DNA of 22,157 nucleotides from Priapulus caudatus (GCF_000485595.1 NW_014577494.1:1-22157); one strand, 5' to 3'; counted from the first letter of the stretch, positions 1 through 9,775 are shown. Program-made: numbers and translations. Notes: a model not told the origin generated them from the letters alone.

Positions 1-15
1 CCCAGGTTAACCTTA

Positions 16-295
16 GGCAGTCACAGTTATGCCCTTAAACAGTCAATGGTTATGCCCTTACAGCACAGTTACCCTTACAGTCACAGTTATGCCATTACAG
101 TCACAGTTATGCCCTTACAGTCACAGTTATGCCCTTACAGTCACAATTATGCCCTTACAGTCACAGTTATGCCCTTACAGTCATGGTTATGCCCTTACAG
201 TCACAGTTATGCCCTTACAGTCACGGTTATGCCCTTACAGTCACAGTTATGCTCTTACAGTCACGGTTATGCCCTTACAGTCACAGTTATGCTAA
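16..295. repeat. 20-bp minisatellite array
   Basis: About 14 head-to-tail copies of a 20-bp unit, core ttatgcccttacagtcacag, with point variants such as acgg, atgg or acaa in place of acag. The array is in phase with the 60-base lines, which confirms a period of exactly 20. Because 20 is not a multiple of 3, all three forward frames give similar repetitive peptides; these are not genes. The left edge lies at or near the window start, so the true array length is unknown. Inverted copies of the same unit occur at 8393-8442. Confidence 0.95.
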
Positions 296-396
296 TGCAT
301 TGGCAAATGACGCTGCGGCGTGAAATGCCAAGATAATATTTTTTGGCCGTTATACGTTCAAACTGGAGCCGGGCAAGCTGGCAGCACGTGTGCCTG
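296..396. other. unique spacer before retrotransposon
   Basis: A short stretch between the minisatellite and the LTR element. It shows no repeat and no plausible gene. Confidence 0.5.
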
Positions 397-400
397 GTAA
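397..400. repeat. target-site duplication gtaa (left)
   Basis: The tetranucleotide gtaa directly abuts the first base of the left LTR (tgtagtgg at 401). The same gtaa directly follows the last base of the right LTR at 5940-5943. A 4-bp target duplication is typical of Gypsy-type integrases, although other LTR families make 4-6 bp. Confidence 0.75.
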
Positions 401-828
401 TGTAGTGGCTCTAGGGGTGGCCACACTGGATTTTTACACGTGCTGTGGTTAGCATGTGTAATTATTTGTGATCGGGATATTTTCGCTCCTACCGCGAAGG
501 TAGTGACGGTGATGCAGAGCAGGAAAAACCCCAGAGTGAAATGAACGCAAGTCTTAGATAGTCTTTCACAACACGATGGTTTTATTCATTCCAACATACA
601 AATCTAACATCAATAACGCTCACGTGCACAGTATCCTCGAATATAGCTAGTAGATATAATATATATTGGCTCGGCCACGTTACGTTCTCTGTAGGTGATT
701 ACACGTTACACTTCTCTTCTAGCTATTCTACAGTTAATATTGTAGGCCGTCTCTGTCTCCTCAGTCGTGCGCCTTCGCGCTTCGGCGGCTTCGTGGGTGC
801 AGTGTGCTCCCTGTCGGTGTGTAGGCTA

Positions 829-1515
829 CATGGGTGTATGACAGGGGGGGGTCGTGAGTCGTACGACCCCCCAAAAATTTTAAAAAGGTCCACATTTTTT
901 TCCAAAGACATTTTTTTTCGAGGGCGCTTTATACAATGAACATAAATGAAAAAAGATAGGTACCAGCAAATGAGTCCAAAGACAATTGCAAATTGCGGAC
1001 GTAAATCTATCCAATTCCAGCAATTCTGAAACTGAGCCTTTTTTAAAACAAAATTTTGTTCATAAAAGAGAGACAAAGACTGACAAAGACAAAGACAAGA
1101 CAAGACAAGAACAAAAAGTTCAAAAACTAGTTTTTCAACTGAGTCAGAAAACTTTTTTTTTACTGATCAATTTTTTTTGGAAACAATTTTTTTGTTTTAA
1201 ATAAATTGTCAGGGGCGTGTACAGGGCGGGGTGCCAGGGGGTGCGCCGGACCCCCTGCTCGCGCAAGAAACGCATATAAGGAGGTCTAATTTCACAAAAA
1301 TTTTCTGGGGGAGGCCCCCCAGACCCCCCTTCGCGTGCCCCAAGTTTCGTACGGTTAGAACCCCCCCCCCCCCTGGTACAAAATCCTGTACAAGCCCTTT
1401 TTATTTCCTGATTGTATGACATTGTAAGGACATCTGCTGCTATTTAATTGGAAAAAGGTCCAAAAAATTATGATTACGACCCACCCCAGAAAAAAATCCT
1501 CGGATACACGCCCTG
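829..1515. mobile_element. MITE-like DNA transposon insertion in the LTR
   Basis: This segment is absent from the sister LTR, so it is an insertion. Its ends are imperfect inverted repeats: catgggtgtat on the left, and cagggcgtgtat when the right end is reverse-complemented. ggcta flanks both sides (824-828 and 1516-1520), consistent with a 5-bp target duplication, and the sister LTR shows the empty site around 5326-5332. The inside is rich in C/G homopolymers and A/T runs and has no transposase. A second CAGGGGCGTGTA-type end lies at 1210, so the insertion may be composite or nested. CAGGG ends with 5-bp duplications fit hAT5-like elements, but this is inference. Confidence 0.7.
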
Positions 1516-1623
1516 GGCTATAGCTCGACGCCTAGTATAAGGTACTCTTCTCGGCGTTGTCCGCTCGCAAGGGGCTCTCCTCCCCGACGGTGTTGTGTGC
1601 CGCTCTCATCGACTCAGTCGCAT

Positions 1624-1700
1624 CGTTCGTATCCGTCCGTTCGTTCGTTCGTTCGTTCGTTCGTTCGTCCGTCGTATCATTCGTCGTTCGTTCGTTCGTA
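1624..1700. repeat. TTCG/CGAA microsatellite inside LTR
   Basis: Near-perfect runs of ttcg occur in the transcribed part of the LTR (downstream of the initiator on the minus strand). The sister LTR has a more degraded counterpart at 5426-5530, so the tract is part of the element and not a later expansion. Confidence 0.85.
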
Positions 1701-1760
1701 GCCGTCGTCTTCGGCGCTCTCTCGTGTCCGTTGTTCGTTCGTTCGTGGGCCGTCCGAAGA

Positions 1761-1797
1761 ACTGACTGATTTTATCATTGATCTTGGCTGCTTTATA
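1761..1797 (-). promoter_or_regulatory. LTR promoter: TATA box and initiator (3' LTR)
   Basis: On the minus strand tataaag spans 1797-1791, and two overlapping tcagt initiator motifs lie at 1769-1765 and 1765-1761, placing an initiator A about 30-34 bases downstream of the TATA start. The spacing is that of arthropod-type core promoters, and the same arrangement is conserved in the other LTR. Confidence 0.65.
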
Positions 1798-2163
1798 TAG
1801 GAGCCTGCGATGACGTAGGACCTGGCAGTGCCTCCACTGTCCGATGCCAACAGGTGCCTCGCCGATTGTCCCCCCCTCGCTTAACACTGTACAAGGTGAT
1901 GCAACCCCCTTGGCCAGTGGATGTCCGACGCGTCACACCCCCCTGTCTGCCACGTGCTCGACGGGACGGCCGCTTTCCCCCCTCTCTCACCTGCGCGTGT
2001 ACTGATGGCGCACTCGTGATCTCGCCACATCATGGAACGCATGGTAAAAAAAAGACCTCCTTCCCCCTCGCGTGTTTGTGTCGCTGGGGAATAACTTTCT
2101 ACCTCTGTTCTGCGGTGGCTGGTCTCTGTTTGTATGACGTCATCACCCCCTGAAATCTCCACA

Positions 2164-2180
2164 ACTTTCCCAACTTCTCT
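2164..2180 (-). other. polypurine tract
   Basis: On the minus strand the 17 bases immediately upstream of the 3' LTR contain 14 purines (agagaagttgggaaagt). This is where the plus-strand primer of an LTR element is expected, and it fixes the element's orientation. Confidence 0.65.
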
Positions 2181-3250
2181 TAGTATCCCGCCTCGGATAC
2201 GATTTAACCTGTCCCTCGTCGTGTGATAGCCGTTTCTTCCTTCTCTGCTTTTTCCGATTGTTTACCGATTATTTGTCACCTGGTTTCAGTCGTCCTCTAC
2301 CAGTCCTTTACCGTGTCGTCGTCGTGCACGATGTACTACAGTATTGACACTGGTGTTTCGATGTCTTTCCTGTACTCAGGCCAGGTAGAATCCTGCTGAA
2401 CCACATAGCCCTGCTTCGTTATTTTATCACCTTGAGTCCTCGCCGTTCGATGATAATGGCAATTTTGACAATTCTTCTTTCCTCAATTCTGCGGGGTATT
2501 ATCAGCTGACTGATTGGCTGGATTGGTGTACCGGTGTCTCCCACCCCGATACAATCGTCCTTAACGGTACTTGCCCCAGTATCTTTTGCTTCCGCTCATT
2601 GCTGTGATCTCGGCCGAAACTCCAGGCCAATCTTGTACGCCGGTTCTATCGTTCCTGTGAAGAAGACGATGAACAGGATCCCGCTGTTCCTGTTAATCTC
2701 TTTACGTTCATCGGGGTGCCATATACCAATGGCCCTGCCCCCTGCATCCTCAGGGTTTCTGTAGCGATTCCCTCGCCCCTGATTCTCATCGAATCATGAC
2801 TAAAAACGCGGCATGTTTCTCTTCCATCCTTCCATGAAGAATCATCAGTTCCTCCGCATTACGGCGGGGGTTCATCTCTCCTCATACCTCGTCTTCGCCC
2901 GCTTCATTCTTTCGGAAGGCCGCGTCCTTCCTGCCTGCTCCGTGTTCTGTCGGGCCATGATACGAATCCTACTTTGCAACCCATGTCTGTTATTTGGCAA
3001 TTCTTCCGAGGGGAGTTCTCTTTTCCTCGTCCCCGATATCTCTCTCTCTCACTGTCTGGGTAGCATGTCCTTCTGGCAGCAACTTACAACCCCTGAATCT
3101 CTTCTTTATCGAAATGAAGTGAATAACGTCGTGCTTTAACCTCTCTCCGCCTTGTGATGGACCAGGTCACACGACCTAGCCTGGTCCTGAAATGATTGTT
3201 TGAGTCTCGCATTCCCAGTAGCCATTTGTAACGTGGATTTCTTTAATAAT
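2181..3250 (-). other. 3' internal region of the retrotransposon, no intact coding
   Basis: This lies between the gag-like remains and the polypurine tract. Both strands are broken by stops. The longest frames (for example plus 2813-3139) show no protease, reverse transcriptase, RNase H or integrase motif that I can recognise. It may be degenerate coding sequence with shifted frames, or filler of a non-autonomous element. Confidence 0.5.
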
Positions 3251-3271
3251 CGATGGTCATGGCATCTCTGC

Positions 3272-4761
3272 GTTACAGTGCCGCCCTGCATGATGTCGTA
3301 TCCTTACTGCAGTAAATAACACTCAAGTGTTTCTCACTTGTGGCCATGTCCTGCTGTGACGCTTGCCATTCCTCTCTCATAGGTAGGTATGGTGTGCCTT
3401 GACCTGGCCCTTGTCCTTTTCTCAGCAACCCACTGCTTTTCACTGCGCCTCCACTGACTCTCGTTTCACCCACCTCATCTTATCCATTTTTGCTTTAGAT
3501 GACCGGTACCTCATCTCGCAGTTGGTTTAAGCAGCTTGATGTTTGATCTATTGGCTACTCCAGCAAAGCTCGTACATGATAACTCCTGTCTGGTGTTTGC
3601 GGCTTCATGGCCTATGTACTGTTCTCTCGTTAATGGCTTCGAACCTGGGCTAAACGCGGGTTATTAGCTTCATCCATTGTTTCGGCTGTTGAAAGGAGTA
3701 CATATGCGCTGATCTCCCGTATCTCCCAGACCTTCCAAGTACTTATCGATCAGGATCTCCTCAAATTGATGACCGATCATTCCCTGGGTATGGCACGATT
3801 AATCAGCTGTCGCAACGTCGGCTTCCAGTAAAATTTTTCCTCAGGAGTTTCTACCACCTCTGACCGGTTACTGTTGCGTAACTACAGCTTCGATGTACGT
3901 GCTTCCGCCTGCGGGTCGAATCTGGCGTTGGCAGGCAAAAACATCTTGGCGGCATAGCTTGTCGCTTGTGATCGAGGCATTTCAGATCAGGCTTCCAAAT
4001 GCTGGCTTCAGACATAATCCCAGCTCATGGCCCAAATGTCTGCTCTGGTCGCAGTTGTTGTAGGTAGCTGTCATGACAAATTTTAACCAGGAACTGTTTA
4101 AACAGTTCCGTCTCCTTTCCGAAATGTTGGCGCCTTCCGTTCCCTTCTAGGTGGTGGTGCTATGACGGTGCTAGGCATTGTCGGGCGGAATCCGTCCCCA
4201 TGCGTGTGCGCTGCTAATTCGCACGTCGGTTAGGATAGGCAGATAGATCGTCATTCCGCCCGGCGGTATCCGCCTCTTCTTCTTCGTCTTTTGCGTGACA
4301 CTGTTGCTGGAAGGCAGGCATGCTCTGTCCACCATCTGAGCTGACCCCAAGAATTATCGCGTGATTTTCGGACTAGTTGCTTCGTTGAACTGACTGGGCT
4401 GCCCCAGTTTACAGTTCGAGCTCTCCCCTAAGTCCCTCCTGGATGATGCGGGGATTGTGTACGAGGCTGCTCCCTCGTTTCTATCGGCTCTCACGTCGGT
4501 ACGTCTAGTGCTGCTCCTCGCCAACCTGTGGCGGTACGACTTAGAGTGTAGAATCCGGCGGGTGTATCGAATATCAGCGGTGATCCGCTCCCCCGTTGTG
4601 GCAATGACGTTCGTACCGCCGCCTCGCTCCAGCTGTCCCGCGCGTGAAAGAACGCATTTACGCTCAGTCGCTGGCGCGCTGCGTTCTGTTATCACGTTCG
4701 GTCGCTGCCTGCCGCGTTCGTAACAGATTCTTTTATACGTACTGGGCTGGGAGTGAAGCAA
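3272..4761 (-). pseudogene. degenerate gag-like region
   Basis: The region begins about 170 bases inside the 5' LTR, where gag is expected. The first open stretch (4761 down to 4354, 135 codons) is rich in Arg, Ser and Thr. Beyond it the frame is broken repeatedly. Near the end, at about 3321-3272 on the minus strand, Cys and His codons fall in the order of a retroviral zinc knuckle (C-X2-C-X4-H-X4-C), but two small frame shifts and one damaged stretch interrupt it, so no continuous knuckle is encoded. Length from start to knuckle is about 1.5 kb, normal for gag. The gag call rests on position, the knuckle pattern and the LTR context only; the copy cannot be functional as read. Some of the frame shifts may be sequencing errors. 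Confidence 0.5.
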
Positions 4762-4905
4762 TTATCTCAGGGCCTCGCCACTACTAATCGTTATCTTACT
4801 AAATGTTATGCTGATCACATCTTACTAAAGTTATCCATTACTATACTAGACTAATAACAATTCACTCTGGTATTGACCTTTTTGCTAACTATTGCATGCG
4901 TAAAT

Positions 4906-4925
4906 CCGGCGGACAGGCCCCACCA
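4906..4925 (-). other. primer-binding-site candidate
   Basis: Eight bases inside the 5' LTR boundary the minus strand reads tggtggggcctgtccgccgg. A PBS normally starts TGG, complementary to the CCA end of a tRNA. I cannot assign the tRNA, and the offset of eight bases is larger than usual. Confidence 0.4.
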
Positions 4926-4933
4926 AAAAATCC

Positions 4934-5939
4934 TGTAGTGGCTCTAGGGGTGAGCCACACTTGGATTTTTTTGTGTCGGGATCATTTTTCGCGCTACCGC
5001 GAAGGTAGGACGTGATGCAGTAGCAGGAAACCCAGAGTGAAATGACGCAGTCTCTAGATAGTCTTACACACTGATGTTTATCATCATATACAAATAACAT
5101 CAATAACGCTTCATGCACGTTATCTCAATATAGCGTATAGATTATAGTATAATATATATTGCTCGGGCCACGTTACGTTATACTCGTTTAGGTGATTACA
5201 CGTTAAACTTCTCTTAGCTTATTCTACAGTTATATATTGTAGGCCGTCTCTGGTCTCTCCCAGTCGTGCTGCTTCGCGGCTGGCGGAGTTCGTGCGTTTG
5301 GCAGTGTGTCTCCCTGTCGTGTGTAGCTATAGCTCCCTAGTATAAGGTATATCGTTCTCGCGTTGTCCGGCTCGGCAAAGGGCTCTCACTCGACGGTGTG
5401 TGTGCGCTCTCTCGCCTCAGTCGCGTCGTTCGGTCGTCGTTCGTCTCGTTTCGTATCGTTTCGTTCGTTCGTTCGTATCGTTGTGTCGTTCGTCGTAGTC
5501 CGTTCGTTCGTGTCCAGTTCGTCGTTCGTTGTCGTGGCCGTACGAAGAACTGACTGATTTTTACCTTGGAGTTTGCTGGCTTATATAGGAGCCTGCGAAT
5601 GACATAAGAACCTGGCAGTGCCTTCCTGTCGCCGGCCGCCAGGTGCCTCGCCGTTGTCCCCCTCGCTTAACACGTGTCAGTATGCAACCCCCTTGTCTGC
5701 AGTGTATGTTCGAGCGTTAAACCCCCCCCCCCGTCTGCCACGTGCTTGACAGGCGCCGGCTCTCTCTCGCCTGCGCGTGTACCTGATGGCGAACTCCCTG
5801 ATAAATCCACATCTGTTAGCCATAGGGACCCCCATTCCCCCCTCGCTTGTTTGTTGTCGCTGGGAAAAACTTTTCTACGCTCTGTTGCGGTGGCTGTCCT
5901 CTTGGGTTGTATGACGTCATCCCCCCTGAAATCTCCACA
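4934..5939 (-). repeat. 5' LTR
   Basis: This is the sister of 401-2163, with the same terminal sequences and the same order of landmarks: a CRE-like tgacgtca near one end, the TATA/initiator pair, the CGAA microsatellite, and the conserved block around the sequence gttacgtt. It lacks the MITE and so preserves the empty site. It ends precisely at the right gtaa duplication. Confidence 0.85.
5553..5588 (-). promoter_or_regulatory. LTR promoter: TATA box and initiator (5' LTR)
   Basis: The minus strand carries tatataag over 5587-5580 and tcagt at 5557-5553, the same arrangement as in the other LTR. In an intact element this copy would drive the genomic transcript. Upstream in U3 is tgacgtca (5912-5919), a CREB/ATF-type site. 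Confidence 0.6.
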
Positions 5940-5943
5940 GTAA
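5940..5943. repeat. target-site duplication gtaa (right)
   Basis: The tetranucleotide follows the terminal ca of the LTR and equals 397-400. Confidence 0.75.
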
Positions 5944-6178
5944 ATCTTATCTAACAGCTTCACTCTTCGCTCGCGGCATCGCGCCACGATTCCAGTCTAT
6001 GTTAATGCATTTGAATCGCCACCAACACCTCATTGACCGATTATTCGGCTTTAATGTACTAGCGCCAGAGGGCCCTCGCGTATAAGTTCTACCATGGGGC
6101 ACGAATTCGATCAAAGGCGCCGCGAGGCGGCGCTGTTCGCGCTTCGCGCGTATATCCGGGCTGCAGATCGTCAGATAG
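5944..6178. other. GC-rich spacer with palindromic CpG elements
   Basis: The spacer holds a palindrome gcgccgcgaggcggcgc (6117-6133), which also contains a partial CTCF-like match at 6120-6131, and a CpG-rich run gttcgcgcttcgcgcg. No convincing gene: the 80-codon minus frame here lacks any recognisable feature. Confidence 0.35.
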
Positions 6179-6835
6179 CATATAAACACATGTGTTTATC
6201 TATATTCTCTGTGATTCTTGATTTTATTGAAGCGCGAGTGGTTTAATTAATTAGCAAATAATCTAAGCGCGTATTCGCACATAAGGAATATACGCACTGG
6301 CTATGGCGGTAAAATAATGTGTAAGCAATTAACTATCATAGGCGCGAAACGAATTTTGAGTTAACATTTCTAAGAAATCTAGACACTATATAAACACATG
6401 TGTTATCTATAATCCTTCCCTGTGATTCTTGAGTTATTGAAGCGCGAGTGTTTAATTAATTAGCAATATCTACGCGCGGTATCGGCGCATAGAAATATAC
6501 CAACGGCTATAGGTGGAAAGAAAGTGTACAATTAAACATCAAATGGCGCAAACGATATTGAGTAAATTTCAGAAATAATACACACATGGCGACATCATGT
6601 CTTAAGCTATAATCTCGGTGAATTGGTTTATTGAAGCGCACGAGTGGTTTAATTGAGATTACGCAAATATTTACGCGCGTATCGCAGCATAGATTATAAT
6701 TAGCGCACGGCTATGGGCGGTAAAGAAAAGTCGTACAACTTAAACTATGGCATATGGCGCGAACGATTTGAGTAACATTTCTAGAATCTAATACACATAA
6801 ACATGTCTTAGCTATAATCTCTGTTGAATCTGTAC
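6179..6835. repeat. tandem array, about 208-bp unit
   Basis: Three diverged copies plus a partial fourth start near 6181, 6389, 6578 and 6790. Shared landmarks in order are ataaacacatgt, gattcttg or gaattgg, attgaagcgc..gagtg, tttaatta, acgcgc.tatcg, acggctat..gg, atggcgc..acga and gagtaacatttc. The copies differ mainly by short indels. The unit is non-coding in every frame and may be a satellite or part of an unidentified repeat. Confidence 0.85.
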
Positions 6836-6839
6836 AGCG

Positions 6840-7110
6840 TATCCATAGCAGCCGTCTGTACTTTAGCGACAGGCGGTGTGGGATGCCATTTTGAACAACA
6901 TGGCGTCCAGCGATCACGTGACGGCGATTTTCCGCGACTCGTCAGCCGCAAAGCTCTCTGTATAAGGGACCTGTATTAGGGTATAGCTACAAACGGTCCC
7001 ATTAAGCAAAAGGCCAGAGTTCTGTCATAGCACGAGAGGTTGACTAGCGCACGTTAAGCTGGGCTTTCGCTTGCCAATGAGCCATTTTGTTTTTGGCTAA
7101 TGTGCGCGCT
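6840..7110. promoter_or_regulatory. possible CpG-containing promoter-like segment
   Basis: The segment contains a perfect E-box palindrome tcacgtga (6914-6921, USF/MITF/TFE type), an atggcgtcc close to YY1-type sites facing a ccatttt (6886-6908), and a ccaat at 7075-7079. Such clusters are seen in TATA-less animal promoters. No transcript or coding exon can be tied to it, so this is only a suggestion. Confidence 0.2.
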
Positions 7111-7111
7111 T

Positions 7112-7441
7112 CTATTTCTTCCGTAAAACCAGTTTAAAAACGTTTTCGCGTCGAGACACGCCCACGGCAATGCCAATCACCGCCGCGCGCACGCCTAGCA
7201 TAGGCCAGATCTGTGCTGGGCAAATTGCCTTGTTATCATTTTTAGCATCATCTGACATAGTCACGATGCAGCTTGTAGAAATCGCATGAAGCGTGCGTCG
7301 TGGCGTCCGTCGTCCGGCGTCCGTCCCCGTTGCGTCCAACCAGTTGGGCACGAAATCAAAACGGCTCGAACCTAGGCTCGTGATAGTCGTGTATAGCATC
7401 ATGGTAGGAAAAGCCAACACTGTGCCGAAATTGGAGGTCAC
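7112..7441 (-). CDS. uncertain open frame, 109 codons
   Basis: An open frame on the minus strand next to the promoter-like segment. An internal Met at about 7258 would give a 48-residue peptide with acidic N-terminus, a short hydrophobic segment (AAVIGIAVGV) and a basic tail. I recognise no family. In a sequence of this length with moderate GC, an open frame of this size can arise by chance, so the call is weak. Confidence 0.12.
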   Translation of the reverse strand: MTSNFGTVLAFPTMMLYTTITSLGSSRFDFVPNWLDATGTDAGRRTPRRTLHAISTSCIVTMSDDAKNDNKAICPAQIWPMLGVRAAVIGIAVGVSRRENVFKLVLRKK

Positions 7442-7800
7442 AGGTCAATGGTCAATGGGGGCCACAGGGCAAGATTTTGACATTTTCTGAAGGACATGGT
7501 CTGACGGAGCGATTGAAACACTTTTTGTTTCAGCGGTGAACCTACATTTTATGGCTTTATTGAAAGGACGCACAATACGACGCCGATGGTGCGCTCATCA
7601 GAGTGAGCTTAAAACGGAGTATTTCCACTTCGAGTAAGAAAAAGCGTAAGTTATGCGATATCATGTAATAGCAGGGTGACAAAAATAAACACATAATAAA
7701 CAGTTGTGACAAAAAAATACATTATCAAGTTAAAAATATTAGGACAGATACCTAAGTGTATTGAAGATTACCAGTCCTGTACTAGATTCTGAAGATAAAA
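7442..7800. other. unassigned non-coding stretch
   Basis: AT-rich sequence without repeats or frames that I can support. Confidence 0.4.
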
Positions 7801-8098
7801 CGCATCGACGATGGTAGGTTGGCGTTGTGTGCGTTAAAATGGAGTTATTTACTGCAAAAAATACAGCATATACGGACCAGTTAGTTGTGCGGCGCGTATA
7901 TGCAGCATTACGGGGCTTGTATAGATTTGAAAGATATACAATATTTGTATATATTGATATATATGTACGATATATATATAGGCTTTTGTAGCGCAGTCGC
8001 GACGGTAGGTGGCGTATGTGCTTAAAACGCAGTTGTTTACTCAAAGATACAGAATATGCTGACCAGCTTGTGCAGCGTACATCCAGCATACGCTAATA
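7801..8098. repeat. tandem duplication, about 190-bp unit
   Basis: Two diverged copies start at 7801 and 7991. They share in order cgca.tcg, gacg..ggtagg.tggcg, tgtgc.ttaaaa, gagtt.tttact, atacag.atat, gaccag, tgtgc..cg and cagcat.acg. The segment between the homologous parts of the copies is AT-rich and ends in a tatatata run at 7970-7980. Confidence 0.7.
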
Positions 8099-8392
8099 GG
8101 CTACCACATCGGGTCGCACGTGAATCGCTAAGAAAACAATTGGCGCAGCACGACCAAAAAATAAATGTTTCTCGTGCTGGTCACCGGCCCGGTAACGCTC
8201 GCTATATCCGCACAGTAACAGGACGACAAGACGGCAGCCCACGGCCGAGGTACACGCAATTCTCTGCGAATATTAGTTATATCACAATTATATAAATCAC
8301 ACAATACCATATACATTTTAATCATTGTTATTGCAACATCGAATTAATGGGTATCGATTGCCGTGGACAAACGAACGTAGTTCTGTAAGAAT
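8099..8392. other. unassigned spacer
   Basis: No repeat or gene that I can support; only short chance frames. Confidence 0.35.
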
Positions 8393-8442
8393 TGACTGTA
8401 AGGGCATAACCATGACTGTAAGGGCATAATTGTGACTGTAAC
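8393..8442. repeat. inverted copies of the 20-bp minisatellite
   Basis: Two and a half copies of gactgtaagggcataac with 20-bp spacing, the exact reverse complement of the unit at 16-295. This shows that the unit is dispersed in the genome and not confined to one array. Confidence 0.85.
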
Positions 8443-9775
8443 GAACTACCGTTGCGGGTAATCTAACCGTTACTCATCCTATGAGTCATAGACCTAAGAT
8501 AACAACTACGCTCCATGTAAACACGCGTGTAACTGTCCACGAACAGACTGGAGTTAGCAGACTGAGCGCGCATAGGTAACGCTGTGTAAACACGGGGGGG
8601 GGGGGTAACATCTACATTACTGGTAAATACACTCGTAGCAGGTAGGCGATTACAACTACGCTGCTAATGCTGGTCGACTATATATATCCTGAGCATTATA
8701 TTATCATATTATTTTTCCTTTATTTACCTTTTCTCATTCATCCTATTCATCTTTTCTATTATGGATTCTTGTTATTATCTATTATTATACACTCCTGCTA
8801 ATATACATGGGTGTACATGCAAAGTTGCGGATAGCAGGTAAGCAACTGGTGCAGCAGGAATTCTAACGGTAAGAGATAGCAGGTTACTAGACCTGACTGG
8901 GAGAGCAACATGTTCATGTTAACAACCGCATTACTAATACAGGCAGACACCCGCCTCTACCTGCTAGGAGAGTAAAACAGATCCGATTTTTTTTGTATGG
9001 GTAAAGTATCATGTAACAAACGGAACGAATGAGGGTTGATCAATAATCGCAATGCATAGAGAAAACACATTAAAAAATATGTCACAAAGAATTTCAAATT
9101 CAACTCCAATTTTAATATAATTCCAACACATCTGACATATCACACATGCTTTTATAAACCTTTCACATCTCCTTCTTCTCTATAATAGTATGAATTCCCT
9201 TACATCACTTTACAGAATCAGCATTTAAACTATTTACACAATAGATTTTGTACATTTTGTATACCGTTTAGTATACACAGCTACACTTCCCTTGACAAAA
9301 CCCTATGCCACCATCGGTCGAAACGCGAACCTCACCAATAACACACAAGCGAATGTTGTGAAAATTTCCTACTAAAAACACCTCTGACAGCACAAGTAAA
9401 TTGCATGAGAATGCATACGACCGACAGACCGTGCGTTGGGCAAGACACTACTATGATCAGGAGTGTTCATAATATAGATCTATATCATGACACTCCTGCT
9501 ACGATTACCACTGCGCTGTGTGCACCGCTAAAACAAGTCGTTCTGCGTAGTACATTCACATTCTCTTATCGAAGGCTTCGACCAATGAATTCTTCCCTAG
9601 AGATTTCCACGTTATGAAGCCATTCTATGATAAAACAGCCCTAAAATAGCATCCGTTTTTACAACAACAAAATATTAGGGCCTGATTTATTGGTCTAGCT
9701 CAGCATATATACTAAATAGCATTCATTCTTGATGGCACAACATGTCCGTGATCAGATGCTCTCAGCGCGAAATCT
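8443..9775. other. non-coding, AT-rich; no gene seen
   Basis: The stretch contains a g11 tract (8587-8597) and an AT-rich pyrimidine-biased segment (8700-8790) with a minus-strand AATAAA at 8724-8719. Otherwise it is ordinary AT-rich sequence. It could include the 3' UTR of the WDR20 gene, which points this way, but nothing in the sequence proves it. Confidence 0.4.

Larger units (their letters stand above)
401..2163 (-). repeat. 3' LTR (interrupted by a MITE)
   Basis: This block aligns with 4934-5939 from end to end except for an extra segment at 829-1520. Without that segment it is about 1.07 kb, close to the other LTR at 1.0 kb. In the element's sense (minus) it starts tgtgg and ends ctaca. 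It carries the TATA/initiator pair, a CGAA-type microsatellite and a CRE-like tgacgtca (2134-2141) in U3. Differences from the other LTR are dominated by one- and two-base indels. Confidence 0.85.
401..5939 (-). mobile_element. LTR retrotransposon, minus orientation, degenerate and internally short
   Basis: Two homologous terminal blocks both begin tgtagtggctctagggg and both end tgaaatctccaca, giving the TG...CA boundary of LTR elements, and the whole is flanked by gtaa. Orientation is minus because a purine-rich tract abuts the LTR at 2164-2180, a TGG that could pair with a tRNA 3' end lies eight bases inside the other LTR (4923-4925), and a TATA box with initiator reads correctly only on the minus strand. 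The interior (2164-4933) is about 2.8 kb, far less than the 4-5 kb needed for gag-pol, and no reverse transcriptase or integrase could be recognised. It is therefore either a gag-only non-autonomous element or an internally deleted copy. The small target duplication suggests Gypsy (Metaviridae-like), but the superfamily is inferred, not shown. Confidence 0.85.

Noticed and set aside
29-336. Overlapping forward frames of 64-96 codons at the window start
   Set aside because: All are translations of the 20-bp minisatellite in different frames.
1557-1887. Frames with Ser-Phe-Val-Arg or Arg-Thr-Asn-Glu repeats
   Set aside because: They arise from the TTCG microsatellite in the LTR.
2813-3139. 108-codon plus-strand frame inside the retrotransposon
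   Set aside because: Antisense to the element's orientation and without any recognisable domain.
3638-3650. ggttcgaagcc on the minus strand, like a tRNA B box
   Set aside because: No cloverleaf stems or A box at a suitable distance; it lies in the degenerate retrotransposon interior.
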